Of a DNA stretch of 64,000 bases, positions 1 through 9,020 are shown piece after piece. The position numbers and the translations under genes were made by a program. The stretch is from positions 1 to 64,000 of the forward strand of contig MIAR01000012.1 in NCBI GenBank assembly GCA_001829185.1, read 5' to 3'. Positions within the stretch are counted from its first letter, which is position 1; each line of letters starts with the position of its first letter. The notes below the pieces were generated by a model. It saw only the letters and a program-made list of their open reading frames with translations, did not search any database and had not been told where the DNA came from. The DNA comes from Spirochaetes bacterium GWB1_60_80 (GTDB lineage: Bacteria; Spirochaetota; Spirochaetia; Treponematales; UBA12059).

Positions 1-71
1 TTTGACTGGTTTTCAGAAATTCCACCACCGCCTCGGTTGATGAAAAATACATTCGGTCAGCTGGAGCTTAT

Positions 72-818
72 ATGAATTTTATTTTAGACACTAGTGGGGA
101 CGTCCATAAAATCTATCAATTGGGAAAAGTCGAGGTTCCGGCCGTAAAAGGCGTCAGTTTCAGCATCGAAAAGGGCGATTTCATATCCATCGCCGGTCCG
201 TCCGGCTCGGGCAAAACCACCATCCTGAATATGATCGGCCTGATCGACCAGGCCAGCTCTGGCGAGGTGCTGATCGACGGCCGTCCGACCCGCGAGCTCA
301 AGGACCGCGATCTGACCCGCCTGCGCCACGAGACGCTTGGGTTCATCTTCCAGAGCTTCAACCTCATCCCGGTGCTCAATGTCTGGGAAAACATCGAATT
401 CCCGCTGCTGCTCGGCCGCACCCGCATCACCAAGGAAGAAAAGGCTGACTGGATCAACCACCTAATCGAGGAGGTTGGCCTGGCCGACCACCGCAAGCAC
501 AAGCCCAACGAGCTGTCCGGTGGCCAGCGCCAGCGCGTCGCCATCGCCCGCGCCTTGGTCACCAAGCCGCAAATCGTGCTGGCCGACGAGCCGACCGCCA
601 ACCTGGACTCAGCCACCGGCGAACAGATCATCGAGCTCATGAAGCGCATCAACCGCGAACTGGAGACCACCTTCATCTTCAGCACCCACGACGCCAAAAT
701 CGTCAATATCGCCGACCACATCATCCGCCTGCGCGACGGCCTGATCATCGAGAACGTCCGCCGCGGCGAGCCGGTCGGCGCCGCGAGCGCTCTGGCCGGT
801 TCGTCAGCCGGGGCCTGA
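72..818 (+). CDS. LolD/MacB-type ABC transporter ATP-binding protein
   Basis: ATPase subunit of a lipoprotein or macrolide-type exporter (LolD/FtsE/MacB group). At 248 residues it has the usual size. Visible motifs are Walker A GPSGSGKT (residues 42-49), the signature LSGGQRQRVAIARAL (about 148-162) and Walker B LADEPT (about 169-174) followed by NLD. The ATG at 72 follows GGAG at 63-66. Two FtsX-type permeases follow at once (1 base, then a short gap), and then a LolA-like protein, so the likely role is powering lipoprotein or envelope-component export from the inner membrane. The substrate cannot be read from the sequence. Family assignment is firm. Whether it is true LolD or a dedicated paralogue is open. 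Confidence 0.93.
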   Translation: MNFILDTSGDVHKIYQLGKVEVPAVKGVSFSIEKGDFISIAGPSGSGKTTILNMIGLIDQASSGEVLIDGRPTRELKDRDLTRLRHETLGFIFQSFNLIPVLNVWENIEFPLLLGRTRITKEEKADWINHLIEEVGLADHRKHKPNELSGGQRQRVAIARALVTKPQIVLADEPTANLDSATGEQIIELMKRINRELETTFIFSTHDAKIVNIADHIIRLRDGLIIENVRRGEPVGAASALAGSSAGA

Positions 819-819
819 G

Positions 820-2343
820 ATGCCCGTCCTCATCAAAATCGCCGCCAAGAATCTGGCCCAGCACAAGACCAAGAGCCTGATCATCGGCGTTATCATCGCC
901 GTCGGCGTAGCCATCTTCGTCATCGGCTCGAGCCTGATCAACACCGCCAGCCTGGGCATCGAGCGGGCCTTCATCGACAATTTCACCGGCCACGTCATGA
1001 TCTCGGGCCTCTCGGCCGACAATGTCAGCCTTTTTGGGGTGCAAACTCCCGGTGGCATGGTGGAAACGCCACTGGTGGAGCGCTTCCCCGAGGTACTGGA
1101 CTGGGTCAACGCCAACAACTGGACCGACTCGGCCACCAGCCAGCTGACCGGCTTCGCCATCATCAAGAGCGAGGATCAGACCGCCCCGGACAAGCAGTAC
1201 TTTTCGCTGCTTTTCGGCGTCGACTACGACAGCTATCAGCAAACTTTTCATAACATGTCCCTCGTCGAAGGCGAAGGCCTGGCTTCCGGCCAGACCGGCA
1301 TCCTGCTGGAGCGCAACAACCTCGAGGACATCAACGAAAAACTCGGCACCGAGCTGGGTATCGGCGACGAGGTGCTGCTCACCGGCGTCGGCGCCGGCAG
1401 CTTCAATATCCGGCGGGTACCCATCCGCGGCATCTACATCTACCAAAGCTACTCGGAAACCAGTTCCTTCATCTCGTACGTTGATCCGCAAACCCTGCGC
1501 TCCCTCAAGGGCCTGACCCTGAACACCGGCATGGTTACCGTCAGCGCCGAGATCCAGTCGCTCTTAGACACCACCGATATCGACAGCCTGTTCGGTGAGG
1601 ACAGCCTGTTTGCCGACGACAGCCTGTTTGCCGAGCCCGCTGGCGCCGCCAGTATATCTGGCGCCGCCAGTAGGCCTGGCGCCGCCGCAGCCGTCGAAAC
1701 GGCGGTGGCCGCGCCCGCCCTGGAGCCAGCCATAGCGCCCGAGTTGGAGCTGGACGCCGGCGCCTGGGAATACATCCTGATCCGGCTCAAGACGCCGCTG
1801 GCCGCCGGCAGCTTCATCCGCGCCGCCAATCGCTGGTTTGCGGAACAGGGCATCCCGGCCCGCGCCGCCGACTGGAAGGCCGCAGCCGGCCCCTTCTCCA
1901 CCACCTCCGACGTGGTGCGCCTCGTTTTAACGGTCGCCATCCTGATGGTAGCCATCGTCGCCATCATCATCATCATGAATACCTTGGTCATCAGCGTCAT
2001 CGAGCGTACCGGCGAAGTCGGCACCATGCGCGCCTTAGGCGCGGAGCGCGGCTTCATCCGGCGGATGTTCACCATGGAAATCCTGGTCATCGCCACCGTC
2101 TTCGGCCTGATCGGCCTGGCCGGCGGCGTCCTCATCCTGTCCATCGTGCGCCTGATCGGTTTCGAGGCGGTCAATCCCTTCCTGGAGATCCTGTTCGCCG
2201 GCAAGGTGCTCAAACCGGTTATCAACCCCTTCAGCCTGTTGGTAACCCAGCTGGCCATCATGCTCTTTTCTGTCCTGGCCAACGGTTACCCCCTGTCGCT
2301 GGCCCTTAAAATCCAGCCCATCCGGGCCATCCAGAATGACTAG
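820..2343 (+). CDS. FtsX/MacB-type ABC permease with repeat insertion
   Basis: LolC/E-like permease of 507 residues. One membrane segment lies near residues 20-42, then a large periplasmic MacB_PCD-like domain, then three membrane segments in the last third. The FtsX-type motif ERTGEVGTMRALGAERG lies between the first two of these. The ATG is one base after the ATPase stop, which implies translational coupling. Odd point: residues about 255-300 are a low-complexity insert built from two sets of 18-base tandem repeats (three DSLF units, then Gly-Ala-Ala-Ser units). This insert is absent from the second permease, and its presence in relatives is unknown. The gene pairs with the next permease as a probable heterodimer. 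Confidence 0.9.
   Translation: MPVLIKIAAKNLAQHKTKSLIIGVIIAVGVAIFVIGSSLINTASLGIERAFIDNFTGHVMISGLSADNVSLFGVQTPGGMVETPLVERFPEVLDWVNANNWTDSATSQLTGFAIIKSEDQTAPDKQYFSLLFGVDYDSYQQTFHNMSLVEGEGLASGQTGILLERNNLEDINEKLGTELGIGDEVLLTGVGAGSFNIRRVPIRGIYIYQSYSETSSFISYVDPQTLRSLKGLTLNTGMVTVSAEIQSLLDTTDIDSLFGEDSLFADDSLFAEPAGAASISGAASRPGAAAAVETAVAAPALEPAIAPELELDAGAWEYILIRLKTPLAAGSFIRAANRWFAEQGIPARAADWKAAAGPFSTTSDVVRLVLTVAILMVAIVAIIIIMNTLVISVIERTGEVGTMRALGAERGFIRRMFTMEILVIATVFGLIGLAGGVLILSIVRLIGFEAVNPFLEILFAGKVLKPVINPFSLLVTQLAIMLFSVLANGYPLSLALKIQPIRAIQND
1582..1693 (+). repeat. Two adjacent in-frame 18-bp tandem repeats
   Basis: Three 18-base units at 1582-1599, 1600-1617 and 1618-1635 (each beginning GACAGCCTGTT) are followed, after four bases, by three more 18-base units of unrelated sequence at 1640-1657, 1658-1675 and 1676-1693 (each beginning CTGGCGCCGCC). 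Both sets keep the reading frame of the permease and encode a flexible periplasmic insert. Confidence 0.92.
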
Positions 2344-2367
2344 CCACACCCTCTCAGGAGCCCAGGC

Positions 2368-3684
2368 ATGATACAGGAAATGAAAATCGCCTTCCGCAAC
2401 CTGAACCGCCAGAAGAAGCGCAGCTTCCTCCTGGCTGGCGCCATCGGCTTCGGCATCATGATAGTCACGCTCATCAACGGCTTTTCCGGCGCCTTCATCG
2501 AGAACGTCTCCGAGAATTTCTCGCACCTGCTGGCCGGCCACATCTTCGTCGAGGGCGTCGAGAAGTCGGACCGCGGCCGTAACAATTACTTCATCCAGAA
2601 CGACCAGGTCCTCATCGAGGGCATTGAGAGCCTCGACCTGCCGCTGCGCTTCCTGACCAAGCGCTCGGACTTCGACGGCAACCTAGTCTACAACGGCCAA
2701 ACCATCCGCCAAACCATCGTCGGCGCCGACTGGAGCCAGGAAAACTACTTCCAGGACCGCATGATGCTGGTCGACGGCAGCTTCGCCAACATGTCCGACC
2801 CGCAGGGCCTCATCCTCAGCCAGGACATCACCGAGCGCCTGGGGCTGGGCATCGGCGACCGCATGCTGGTCAAGCTGAAGACCTATACCGGGCAGCAGAA
2901 CCTCGGCGAGTTTGTCCTGGCCGCCGTCATCGCCGACCCTGGACTCATCGGCTCGATGAGCGGCTACGCCAACCTCGACTATGTCAACGAGCTTTTGAAC
3001 CTGGGGCCCGGTGAATACAAGATACTAGGCCTCTATTTAGAAAATATGTCGAGCATCGACGACAGCGTCGCCAGCCTGTACGCGGCGCTCGAGGAGCGTG
3101 ACATTAACTTATTCCCGCGCGACGCCGACGCCGAGGACGCCAACTACATCGAGGCCCTGATGAACCAGGGCGAGGAAGAAACCTGGGAAGGCCTGCGCTA
3201 CCGACTCTACACGCTCAACGACATTCTGTCCGAGGTCCAGGACCTGGTCACTGTCTTGAACGTCGCCTCGCTGATCATCCTGTTGGTTTTGTTCATCATC
3301 ATTATGGTGGGCATTACCAACACCTTCCGCATGGTGATGTTGGAGCGGGTGCGCGAAATCGGCACCATCCGGGCGCTGGGCGTGCAGCAAGCCGGCGTGC
3401 TCTGGATGTTCCTCTACGAGGCCTTGTTCATCGGCCTGCTGGGCTTTGCCGCCGGCCTAACCCTGGCTGGCCTGATCATGGCCGGGCTTCATACCATAAA
3501 CTGGGGCATGGACATGCCAATCTTCATCTTGCTTAAAAACGGCCACATGACCTTCCGGCTGTTTGCCTGGCAGCTGTTCATGAACCTGGCCATCGTCGCC
3601 GGGCTCACCCTATTCGCGGCCTACGGACCGGCCCGGAAGGCCGCCGCCCTGGAACCGGCCCATGCCCTGCGCATCCAGGGCTGA
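2368..3684 (+). CDS. FtsX-type ABC permease, second subunit
   Basis: Second LolC/E-like permease (438 residues) of the same exporter. It has an N-terminal membrane segment near residues 22-42, a periplasmic domain, and three C-terminal membrane segments. The conserved ERVREIGTIRALGV stretch sits in the cytoplasmic loop. The ATG at 2368 follows AGGAG at 2356-2360 with seven bases between. It lies 24 bases after the first permease, within one operon. There is no repeat insert, and the protein ends in the usual ALRIQG-like tail. Function is inferred from the family and neighbours. Confidence 0.91.
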   Translation: MIQEMKIAFRNLNRQKKRSFLLAGAIGFGIMIVTLINGFSGAFIENVSENFSHLLAGHIFVEGVEKSDRGRNNYFIQNDQVLIEGIESLDLPLRFLTKRSDFDGNLVYNGQTIRQTIVGADWSQENYFQDRMMLVDGSFANMSDPQGLILSQDITERLGLGIGDRMLVKLKTYTGQQNLGEFVLAAVIADPGLIGSMSGYANLDYVNELLNLGPGEYKILGLYLENMSSIDDSVASLYAALEERDINLFPRDADAEDANYIEALMNQGEEETWEGLRYRLYTLNDILSEVQDLVTVLNVASLIILLVLFIIIMVGITNTFRMVMLERVREIGTIRALGVQQAGVLWMFLYEALFIGLLGFAAGLTLAGLIMAGLHTINWGMDMPIFILLKNGHMTFRLFAWQLFMNLAIVAGLTLFAAYGPARKAAALEPAHALRIQG

Positions 3685-3774
3685 GCGGCGCCCGCCCGGC
3701 GGCGCATTCAGGCCGCCCAGCTGCCCGCCGCCGGATGGCGGCTGGATCGACCGTCCTGTTAAAGGAGTATTACC

Positions 3775-4521
3775 GTGAGGAAATTGGCTTTCGCCGTCCT
3801 GTTCCTGGCGCTGCTATACGTACCGCTGGGAGCCGACCCGGACTTCACCCAGATATTGACCGCCATCGACCAGATGGGCAACTTCGAGGACAGCGATTTC
3901 TACTGCGAGTACACGCTCACCAGCCAGAAGCCGGGCGAGCCTCTGTCCGTCACCCGCGGCCAGATGTTCCGCCGCGACCGGACCGACCAGTTCGTCTTCA
4001 TCATCCTGGAACCGGTCGAGGAGCGCGGCAAGGGCTACCTCAAGGTCGACGACAACGTCTGGATCTACGACCCGCAAAGCCGAGCCTTCAACCACTCCTC
4101 GCTGCGCGAAGAAGTCCAGAACACCGACGCCAAAAACTCCGACCTGGGACGGTCCAACTTGGCCGATGACTATACCGTCACCCGCAGCGCCCAGTCCACC
4201 CTCAGCAATTTCCCGGTTTGGATACTGGAACTGACGGCGCGCCACAACGAGGTGTCGTACGCCAAGATCATCATTTGGGTGCACCGTTCCAACAACCTGA
4301 TCCTCAAGGAAGAAGACTACTCGGTCTCCAATCGCCTGCTGCGCTCGGTGGCCTATACCCGCTACATTCGGGTTGGCGCCCGGTTCCTGCCGTCGCTGAT
4401 CACCTATATCGACAATGTCAACGTCGGCGAGACCACCATCACCGAGTTAGCCAACCCGTCGGTGGCACCGATACCCGACGACCGCTTCACCAAGAGCTTC
4501 CTGGAACGGGGAGCCGACTGA
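3775..4521 (+). CDS. LolA-like outer-membrane lipoprotein-sorting protein
   Basis: Exported 248-residue protein with a short signal peptide (first about 20 residues, cleavage probably after LGA). It resembles the COG2834 outer membrane lipoprotein-sorting family: a beta-rich domain with RRDRTDQFVFIILEP and WIYDPQSRAF segments. It starts at GTG 3775, preceded by AAAGGAG at 3761-3767. The family is thought to be a periplasmic carrier with a LolA/LolB-like fold. Its place between LolCDE-like genes and an outer-membrane protein suggests it ferries a lipoprotein or lipid across the periplasm. The ligand is unknown. Confidence 0.82.
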   Translation: MRKLAFAVLFLALLYVPLGADPDFTQILTAIDQMGNFEDSDFYCEYTLTSQKPGEPLSVTRGQMFRRDRTDQFVFIILEPVEERGKGYLKVDDNVWIYDPQSRAFNHSSLREEVQNTDAKNSDLGRSNLADDYTVTRSAQSTLSNFPVWILELTARHNEVSYAKIIIWVHRSNNLILKEEDYSVSNRLLRSVAYTRYIRVGARFLPSLITYIDNVNVGETTITELANPSVAPIPDDRFTKSFLERGAD

Positions 4522-4523
4522 CC

Positions 4524-6233
4524 ATGCGGCGTCCCTACCTGCTCCTTTGCCTGCTAGCGGCGCTGCTCGCCCCCCTGGCAGCCCAGGAAGGCGGCGACAC
4601 AGGGGAAACCGGCAGTACGGGTGAAACCGGCCAAGGCGACCAGGGCGAGACGGTCGCCGATCCCTTTGCCCAAGCCGTCGGCGACGGCCAGGCCAACGGC
4701 AACGATGCCCTAGGCGACGCCTGGGGCGAGCTGTCGGACGACGAGCTGGTCCAGGAAGTGGACGACGCTACAGCCCCGGCCACCGCTGCCGCCGCCGTCC
4801 TGGTACAGGAGACCATCAAATGGGGCGGCCTCTTTTCCGGCTCGCTGGAAGCCGGCTTCTCCTGGGAAAACCCCTTCAGCCCCCAGATGGCGGCGCTCTG
4901 GAATCCGGACGGCGAAAGCTTGTCGCCGCTCACCAGCACCGACCTGTACTTCTCGGCCCGGCCGGCCGCCGACTATCGCGTCTTTGGCAAGTTCAAGCTG
5001 ACCACCGAAGGCGACGCCCTCGGCTTGGGCAACCTCGACCTGTCAGCCCTGCAGTTCGTCACCAACCCGGATGGCTCCTTCACCATCGGCACGCCGCCGG
5101 CCGACGAGTCCGGCGAGGAAGAAGAGGAACCAGTCGACGAACGCCTCAACGAGGCCAACAACCTCAGCCTGACCTTCTCGGTCTATGAGCTATTCGCGGA
5201 CTTTTCCTGGAATGACCGCCTGTTCTTCCGTTTCGGCAAGGCCCAAATCGCCTGGGGCGTCGGCTACTTCTTCAGCCCGGCCGACGTCCTCAACTTGGCG
5301 GCCATCGACGCCGAGGACCCGACCGCCGACCGCTCCGGCCCGCTCAACCTGAAGATCAACTTTCCGATCGGCATCAACAACCTCGACCTGTTCATTGTCA
5401 CCGACCGCGTCACCTATATCGACGACATCGCCATCGCGCCGCGCTTCAGCCTGGTGCTGGGCGGCACGGAACTCGGCTTTGGCGCCTATTACCAGCGCGA
5501 CCTAAGCCCCCGCCTAGTGACGACAGTCTCCAGCTCCTGGCGCGACATCAGCCTGTTCGGCGAGGCCGTCTTGGCCTGGGGCTCCGACCGCGTCTACGTT
5601 CGCCAGTCGGCCATCCAGCCGGTCTTTGCCGAGCCGGAGGCGGGCGAGGATCCGTCGGTCAGCTATACTGCGCTGGACACCTTCCAACTTAGCGACCAGC
5701 CCTTCTTCCAGGGCACCGCCGGCTTTATGTGGCGGCGCAGCGACCCGAACCTCAGCCTGAGCGGCCAGTACTTCTTCAACGGCACCGGCTACCCCGATTC
5801 AGCCTTGCTGGAGGACGCCGCCTACCTGTTCAACAACCCGGACAGCAACGGCCAGGCCATCGCCGACGAGGCCGACCAGCCCGACGGCTACCAAGCGCCG
5901 CTGGAACTGGAACGCTCCGACCTCAACCAATGGGGGCAGCACTACGCCGCCCTCAGCGTCGGCTGGCAGGAGATTATCGGTAGCGACCTGTCGCTGAACG
6001 CCTTCCTGCTGATGAACCTGGCCGACCTGTCCGGCATCGCCAATGCCAGCCTAAGTTACCGTTTCTTTGCGCGGCTGTCGGCCAGCCTGGGCGCCCGTCT
6101 CAGCTTCGGCTCGGTTGGCAGCGAATACGCCAACCCGGCCGGCCTGTATAACGGCCCGAACGACCCGGAAATCTACAAAGGCCCGCTCTTGGACCTCAAC
6201 CTGACCATCAAGCTCGGCGGAGGTAGCTTCTAA
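4524..6233 (+). CDS. Predicted outer-membrane beta-barrel protein
   Basis: Predicted secreted protein of 569 residues starting at ATG 4524, two bases after the previous stop. An upstream in-frame extension exists but only reads through the previous gene. A signal peptide (MRRPYLLLCLLAALLAPLAA) is followed by an acidic Gly/Glu/Asp-rich linker of about 60 residues. After that come many alternating amphipathic strands, such as LFFRFGKAQIAWGVGYFF, ending in a C-terminal Phe typical of barrels. It looks like the DUF1302-type or porin-like proteins found beside such exporters. It is probably the outer-membrane partner or client of the exporter. Exact function is not recognisable. Confidence 0.72.
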   Translation: MRRPYLLLCLLAALLAPLAAQEGGDTGETGSTGETGQGDQGETVADPFAQAVGDGQANGNDALGDAWGELSDDELVQEVDDATAPATAAAAVLVQETIKWGGLFSGSLEAGFSWENPFSPQMAALWNPDGESLSPLTSTDLYFSARPAADYRVFGKFKLTTEGDALGLGNLDLSALQFVTNPDGSFTIGTPPADESGEEEEEPVDERLNEANNLSLTFSVYELFADFSWNDRLFFRFGKAQIAWGVGYFFSPADVLNLAAIDAEDPTADRSGPLNLKINFPIGINNLDLFIVTDRVTYIDDIAIAPRFSLVLGGTELGFGAYYQRDLSPRLVTTVSSSWRDISLFGEAVLAWGSDRVYVRQSAIQPVFAEPEAGEDPSVSYTALDTFQLSDQPFFQGTAGFMWRRSDPNLSLSGQYFFNGTGYPDSALLEDAAYLFNNPDSNGQAIADEADQPDGYQAPLELERSDLNQWGQHYAALSVGWQEIIGSDLSLNAFLLMNLADLSGIANASLSYRFFARLSASLGARLSFGSVGSEYANPAGLYNGPNDPEIYKGPLLDLNLTIKLGGGSF

Positions 6234-7544
6234 ATGAAATACCTGTTTGCGCTCCCATTAACCCTGGCACTGCTGGCCGGCTGCTTTGGCGCCTTCCCGG
6301 TACAGCCCGGCGTGCCCACTAACCTACAGGCCAGCGAGGACCAGGGGGACGCCATAAACCTGACCTGGATAGCCGTACCGGCCGCTGGCGCCTACCTCAT
6401 CTACCGCGACGGCGCCGCCGCAGCCTACGCCACCAGCCAGATTGCCGCCTACCGCGACACCGATGTCGAGGCCGAACGCCAATACAGCTACCGCGTTTCC
6501 GCCCTGGATATCTATGGCCAGTTGGAATCGGCCCAGAGCGACTCAGACATCGGCTCCACCTATGGCTTCAGCTGGCAAGCGGCCCAGTCCCTGGCCTCAG
6601 GCGTCCTAACCTACAGCGCGGCGGCCGGCGGCGGCTCGGCCTACGCCGCCTGGAGCCTGACCGGCGGTAGCATCGTCATCAAGCGCTGGGACGTTGATCA
6701 GAAGGCCTGGCTGGACTTCTCCAGCCCCGGCAGCTGGGTTGGCGGATCCCGGCTGACGCTCGGCTTCCAGAGCCAAAGCCTGCTCTGCGCCTACACCGGC
6801 ACCAGCGGCCTCTGCGTCATGGTCTATAACAACACCGACAAGGTTTGGGAAGCGCGCGGCACAGCCGGCTTTGCCACCCCGGCTAGCGCCCGATTGCTCC
6901 TGGCGGCCGACAACACCTATACCTACCTGGCGTTCAACAGCGGCGACCCGGCCATCTGGCGCTACGGCACGATCGGCGGCTGGGCCGAACTGGATCTGAG
7001 CCTGCTAGCTGATCCAGCCCTGCTCAACCCCAGCCTGGAGGCGCTAGCCCTCAATTCCGGCGCGCCGTTCATCGCCGTGGCACACGATACAGGCGTTAAC
7101 CGAGTGGTGTCGACCTACCGCTTCGCCACCACCTGGCAAGCCACCGGTTTCATGACCGGCCTGGTCGCCGGACCGGTCGCGCCGACCGTCGGCCTGGTCG
7201 CCCAGGGCTCGGCCATCTACGCGCCGCTGCGCCTGGCCGACAACACGGTGCGACTGGCGGTCTATGACCAAGGCGTCTGGGCCGACTTGACACCTACCGG
7301 CTTCGCCGGCGGTAACCTGGATCCAGTCCTCGTCTATCACCGCCAGGCGGCGCACCTGCTACAGGCCGCCCCGGCTGGAGCTGTGCTCGGTCGCCGCTAC
7401 CAGGACGAAGCTTGGTACTACGCCGGCGCCAACGGCGCTACCGGCATCGCCGCCGCCGATAGCCTGCAAGCGGTATCCCTCAACGACCGGCTCTTTGTCC
7501 TGTCCGCCAAGGACGGGGCCCTGTCGGTCAGTATCTACGAATAA
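6234..7544 (+). CDS. Lipoprotein with fibronectin type III domain
   Basis: A 436-residue lipoprotein. The signal peptide ends in a lipobox LLAGC, with the acylated Cys at residue 17. Residues about 25-105 form a fibronectin type III-like domain (NLTWIAVPAAGAYLIYRDG and YSYRVSALD). The rest is a repetitive beta-rich region that could be a propeller (Trp-containing blades). The start ATG follows the previous TAA with no gap, and GGCGGAGG lies about ten bases upstream, so translation is coupled. As last gene of the exporter operon it is a plausible client lipoprotein. No enzymatic motif is seen. Confidence 0.75.
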   Translation: MKYLFALPLTLALLAGCFGAFPVQPGVPTNLQASEDQGDAINLTWIAVPAAGAYLIYRDGAAAAYATSQIAAYRDTDVEAERQYSYRVSALDIYGQLESAQSDSDIGSTYGFSWQAAQSLASGVLTYSAAAGGGSAYAAWSLTGGSIVIKRWDVDQKAWLDFSSPGSWVGGSRLTLGFQSQSLLCAYTGTSGLCVMVYNNTDKVWEARGTAGFATPASARLLLAADNTYTYLAFNSGDPAIWRYGTIGGWAELDLSLLADPALLNPSLEALALNSGAPFIAVAHDTGVNRVVSTYRFATTWQATGFMTGLVAGPVAPTVGLVAQGSAIYAPLRLADNTVRLAVYDQGVWADLTPTGFAGGNLDPVLVYHRQAAHLLQAAPAGAVLGRRYQDEAWYYAGANGATGIAAADSLQAVSLNDRLFVLSAKDGALSVSIYE

Positions 7545-7623
7545 CCGGCGCTTCCTCAGGAGCGCCCGTGCCGCAAATTTGCTGGCGCAGGCGTCCTTTT
7601 CTCTGGTCGCGGCGCCGATTGTT

Positions 7624-7632
7624 TGCTATAAT
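7624..7632 (+). promoter_or_regulatory. Extended -10 promoter of the flavoprotein gene
   Basis: TGC directly followed by the consensus TATAAT (7627-7632) forms an extended -10 element. The -35 region is weak (CTGGTC, 7603-7608). The transcript would start near 7639, giving a leader of about 45 bases that contains AGGAG (7671-7675) before the ATG at 7684. Confidence 0.7.
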
Positions 7633-7683
7633 CAGCCCAACGGTACCGCTGCGGCACCACTTCCAAACCGAGGAGCAACGTAG

Positions 7684-8895
7684 ATGAAAGCAGTCAAGCT
7701 GAACCCGAAAGTCTGGGTGCTGCACGCCGATATCGAGTCGAAGGATCTTTTTGAGGGCATTTGGCCGATACCGGAGGGCGTTTCGCTTAATTCCTACCTG
7801 GTGAAGGGCCAGAAAACCGCCCTCGTCGACCTGATGCGCGATTGGTGCTCGGCTCCCGAGGAGCTCAAGAAGCAGCTGGCCGACGCCGGCGTCGACCTGA
7901 CCAAGATCGACTACCTGATCCTGAATCACCTTGAGCCGGACCATACCGGCTGGCTGGCCGAATTCAAGAAAATCAATCCGACAGTCGAAATCATCGCCAC
8001 CGCCAAGGGTGTCGAATTGGTCAAGAGCTTCTATAAAATCAACGACGGCCTGCGCGCCGTCAAGTCCGGCGACGTCCTGGACCTGGGCGGCGTGACGCTG
8101 TGCTTCGAGGAAGTGCCCAACGTACACTGGCCGGAAACCATGGCCACCTTCGAACCGGAGTCCGGCGTGCTCTTTTCCTGCGACGCCTTCGGCAGCTATG
8201 GCAAGCTGGGCAACCGGGTCTTTGACGACGAGTACTACGCCGAGGACCATGCCCTGTTCGAGGAAGAAAGCCTGCGCTACTACGCCAACATCGTGGCCAG
8301 CTTCAGCCTCTTCGTCAAGAAAGCCATCGAGAAACTGGTCAAGCTGCCCATCAAGGTGGTCGCCCCCAGCCACGGCCTCATCTGGCGCGAAAAACCCCAA
8401 ACCATCATCGACCGCTACCTCAAATTCGCCAACTACATGGAAGGACCGCAGGAGAAGGAAATCTGCGTGGTTTGGGGCAGCATGTACGGCAACACCCGCC
8501 TGGCCCTGGAAGCCCTGTTGCAGGGCATCGAGGACGAACTGATACCCTACTCCATCCACCGCGTGCCCGACGAGGACGTCGCCTTCGTGCTGGCCGACGC
8601 CTACAAGAGCGCCGGCATCGTCATCGCCATGCCGACCTACGAATACAAGATGTTCCCGCCCATGGCCTACGTCCTGAATATGTTCGAGCGCAAGCACGTC
8701 TGGAACCGCCAGGCACTGCGTATCGGCAGCTGGGGCTGGGTGGGCGGCGCCAAGAAGGAATACGAGGCGGCCATCGCCCCGCTGAAGTGGACCAGCCTGG
8801 AATCGATTGAGTGGGCCGGCGCCGCGAACGACGCGGTACTGACGCAGTTGCGCGAGCAAGGCCGCGAGCTGGCCCGGGCCGTCAAAGCCGGGTGA
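7684..8895 (+). CDS. A-type flavoprotein (flavo-diiron oxygen/NO reductase)
   Basis: FprA/ROO-type flavo-diiron protein of 403 residues. The N-terminal metallo-beta-lactamase-like domain carries the diiron ligand motif HLEPDH (starting at His82) and further ligands H-WPETM and D-AFG (about 147-168). The C-terminal flavodoxin domain starts near residue 258 (VVWGSMYGNT, the FMN phosphate loop). Such enzymes reduce O2 to water or NO to N2O in the cytoplasm of anaerobes, fed by rubredoxin or a similar donor. It is monocistronic, with its own promoter and a good AGGAG. No rubredoxin domain is fused and no rubredoxin gene is adjacent. Confidence 0.95.
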   Translation: MKAVKLNPKVWVLHADIESKDLFEGIWPIPEGVSLNSYLVKGQKTALVDLMRDWCSAPEELKKQLADAGVDLTKIDYLILNHLEPDHTGWLAEFKKINPTVEIIATAKGVELVKSFYKINDGLRAVKSGDVLDLGGVTLCFEEVPNVHWPETMATFEPESGVLFSCDAFGSYGKLGNRVFDDEYYAEDHALFEEESLRYYANIVASFSLFVKKAIEKLVKLPIKVVAPSHGLIWREKPQTIIDRYLKFANYMEGPQEKEICVVWGSMYGNTRLALEALLQGIEDELIPYSIHRVPDEDVAFVLADAYKSAGIVIAMPTYEYKMFPPMAYVLNMFERKHVWNRQALRIGSWGWVGGAKKEYEAAIAPLKWTSLESIEWAGAANDAVLTQLREQGRELARAVKAG

Positions 8896-8940
8896 AGCTG
8901 GAGTCAAGCTGGCGCGCCCGGCGGACCGACTGCGTCGAGC

Positions 8941-9020
8941 CGCCGGCTGGCAGCTCGACGCGCCGGCTCTCAGCTCGACGCGCCGGCTCTCAGCTCGACG
9001 CGCCGGCTGGCAGCTCGGCC
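8941..9020. repeat. Four 20-bp tandem repeats at a convergent gene junction
   Basis: Units at 8941-8960, 8961-8980, 8981-9000 and 9001-9020 begin CGCCGGCT and differ at a few bases (GG or TC in the middle, the last unit ending GGCC). The array fills the gap between the FprA and TPR genes and runs over the last codons and stop of the TPR gene. No T-run terminator is present here. Confidence 0.93.
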
